Of a stretch of DNA of 7,017 bases, positions 6,038 to 7,017 are shown piece after piece. Positions within the stretch are counted from its first letter, which is position 1. Each line of letters starts with the position of its first letter. The stretch covers positions 1 to 7,017 of the forward strand of contig CACXDR010000364.1 of assembly GCA_902766415.1 (NCBI GenBank), read 5' to 3'. The stretch comes from an uncultured Lachnospiraceae bacterium. GTDB lineage: Bacteria > Bacillota_A > Clostridia > Lachnospirales > Lachnospiraceae. A model generated the notes under the pieces. The model was not told the origin of the DNA. It was given only the letters and a program-made list of their open reading frames with translations, and ran no database searches. Made by a program: the position numbers and the translations under genes.

Positions 6038-7017
6038 ATGGACCGGGTTATGGAAATGAAAGAGATCTGCATCACCGACATCGGCGGCATCCGCGTGGGG
6101 CACGCGACAAGAAAGGACCAGGGCACCGGCGTGACGGCTGTCATCGCTGAGCAGGGCCTCCTCACAAGCTGCGAGGTCCGCGGCGGGAGTCCTGCCACCA
6201 GGGATACGGACCCGCTGCGCCCGGAGATGGCGAACCAGACGATCTTCGGCGTCGTCCTGACCGGCGGCAGCGCCTACGGGCTGAACAGCCTGACAGGCGT
6301 GATGAACTGGCTCACGGAACGCGGCATCGGCAAGCTGGTCCGGAAATGGCGCATCCCGGTGGTCACCGGGGCCAGCATCTTCGACTTCCCGCTTTCGAAC
6401 GGCCTGTATTTTCCGGACACCGAATTAGGCTACGAGGCAGCCGCGAACGCAAAGGGCGGTCCGGTCGAGGAGGGCTGCGTCGGCGGCGGGACCGGCGCTT
6501 CGGTCAGCAAGTACCGCGGCCCGGAGCACGCCTTTAAGTCCGGCATCGGGACGTACGGGCTTCAGATCGGTTCCCTGAAGGTCGCCGCGATCGTCAACGT
6601 GAACGCGTTCGGGGATATCTACGACGCGGAGACCGGCGAGCAGCTCACCGGACCGCGCGCGGACGATGATTCCAGGATCTTCAGCACCGAGGAGCTCATG
6701 TTCCGGGATCTTGCAGCCGCGGATGGGGCTGCCGCAAATGGAGCCGCCGCAGGGGCGGCGTCCGGGGAAACGGCAGACGCAGGCCGCACGGCAGAGAATA
6801 CGGGAAATGCCGAGTTGGCAGGTATGGGAACGGATGATGACACCGGCGCCAACACGACCGTTGGCCTGATCGTCACGAACGCGCGCCTTACGAAGGGGCA
6901 GCTCCACAAGGTCTGCGGCCTCTCGCACAACGGCTACGCGCGCGCCATCCGCCCGGTCCATACGACCCGCGACGGCGACACCGTGTTCGCGATGACGACC
7001 GCGGAGGTCGACGCGCC
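6038..7017 (+). CDS. P1-family (S58, DmpA-like) self-processing aminopeptidase, 3' end cut by the window
   Basis: 326 codons are present and the frame is open at the right edge. The fold is that of DmpA/BapA, N-terminal-nucleophile-type enzymes made as a precursor that cuts itself into alpha and beta chains and then removes N-terminal residues from small peptides. Family motifs seen: ITDIGGIRVGHAT (12-24), LTGGSAYGL (74-82), ELGYEAAANA (127-136), VGGGTGAS (148-155) and the cleavage block GANTTVGLIVTNA (270-282). Cleavage is predicted between Asn272 and Thr273, making Thr273 the nucleophile. DGDTVFAMTT in the beta part is also typical. No signal peptide is present, so it should be cytoplasmic. 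An unusual Ala/Gly-rich stretch (226-268) precedes the cleavage site. Only 54 beta-chain residues are visible; judging from family sizes about 60-80 are missing. Placed after a peptide importer, it plausibly trims imported peptides. Specificity (D-Ala, beta-amino acid or L-residue release) cannot be told from sequence. Confidence 0.88.
   Translation, partial: MDRVMEMKEICITDIGGIRVGHATRKDQGTGVTAVIAEQGLLTSCEVRGGSPATRDTDPLRPEMANQTIFGVVLTGGSAYGLNSLTGVMNWLTERGIGKLVRKWRIPVVTGASIFDFPLSNGLYFPDTELGYEAAANAKGGPVEEGCVGGGTGASVSKYRGPEHAFKSGIGTYGLQIGSLKVAAIVNVNAFGDIYDAETGEQLTGPRADDDSRIFSTEELMFRDLAAADGAAANGAAAGAASGETADAGRTAENTGNAELAGMGTDDDTGANTTVGLIVTNARLTKGQLHKVCGLSHNGYARAIRPVHTTRDGDTVFAMTTAEVDA
6713..6841 (+). 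other. Low-complexity Ala/Gly-rich insert in the peptidase, before the autocleavage site
   Basis: Residues 226-268 of the peptidase are rich in Ala, Gly, Asn, Asp and Thr and contain no visible fold. In relatives as I know them, the alpha chain ends in a shorter linker here. By hand count, 19 of the 43 codons end in A or T, against 3 of 58 in the following coding stretch to the window end, so this segment has a different base composition from its own gene. Confidence 0.7.

Noticed and set aside
1..7017. CRISPR arrays, insertion sequences, tRNA or rRNA genes, toxin-antitoxin or defence genes
   Set aside because: No repeat array, transposase motif, terminal inverted repeats or structured RNA gene was found; nearly the whole window is accounted for by the transporter operon and the peptidase.

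Overview
The window holds a complete five-gene ABC importer operon of the dipeptide/oligopeptide (Dpp/Opp) type, all on the + strand in the classical order A-B-C-D-F, followed by the 5' part of a P1-family (DmpA-like, MEROPS S58) self-processing aminopeptidase gene that runs off the right edge. The organism looks like a high-GC member of the Firmicutes, probably a Clostridia/Lachnospiraceae-type gut anaerobe. The binding protein is a lipoprotein with a typical Gram-positive lipobox and a long Ala/Thr/Glu-rich tether. Its ribosome binding site is a full TAAGGAGG, and codons strongly prefer G or C at the third position. The taxonomic reading is an inference from style, not from a marker gene.

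Layout: 1-159 may be the last 52 codons of an unrecognised upstream gene (weak). At 172-186 there is a 15-base palindrome, and at 192-240 a strong intrinsic terminator (13-bp perfect stem plus T-tract). The substrate-binding lipoprotein occupies 298-1920. A 132-base gap (1921-2052) carries three successive hairpins. Two permease genes follow (2053-2994, 3007-3846), then two ATPase genes (3901-4911, 4915-5922) only 3 bases apart. A 115-base gap without a U-tracted terminator leads to the peptidase gene at 6038, which is cut by the window end after 326 codons.

How they work together: the lipoprotein captures a peptide outside the membrane, the two permeases form the channel, and the two ATPases (each with intact nucleotide-binding motifs and a four-Cys C-terminal motif) power uptake. 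The peptidase has no signal peptide, so it should act in the cytoplasm, plausibly trimming imported peptides. P1 enzymes are known for unusual N-terminal residues (D-Ala, beta-amino acids, small L-residues), so the cargo may be non-standard, but the sequence does not prove this.

I do not see a novel defence, mobile or RNA-guided system here. The least ordinary features are an Ala/Gly-rich segment of about 43 residues, with clearly different codon use, inserted just before the peptidase autocleavage site; the triple-hairpin gap after the binding protein; and three extra cysteines in the ATPase D iron-sulfur-type motif.
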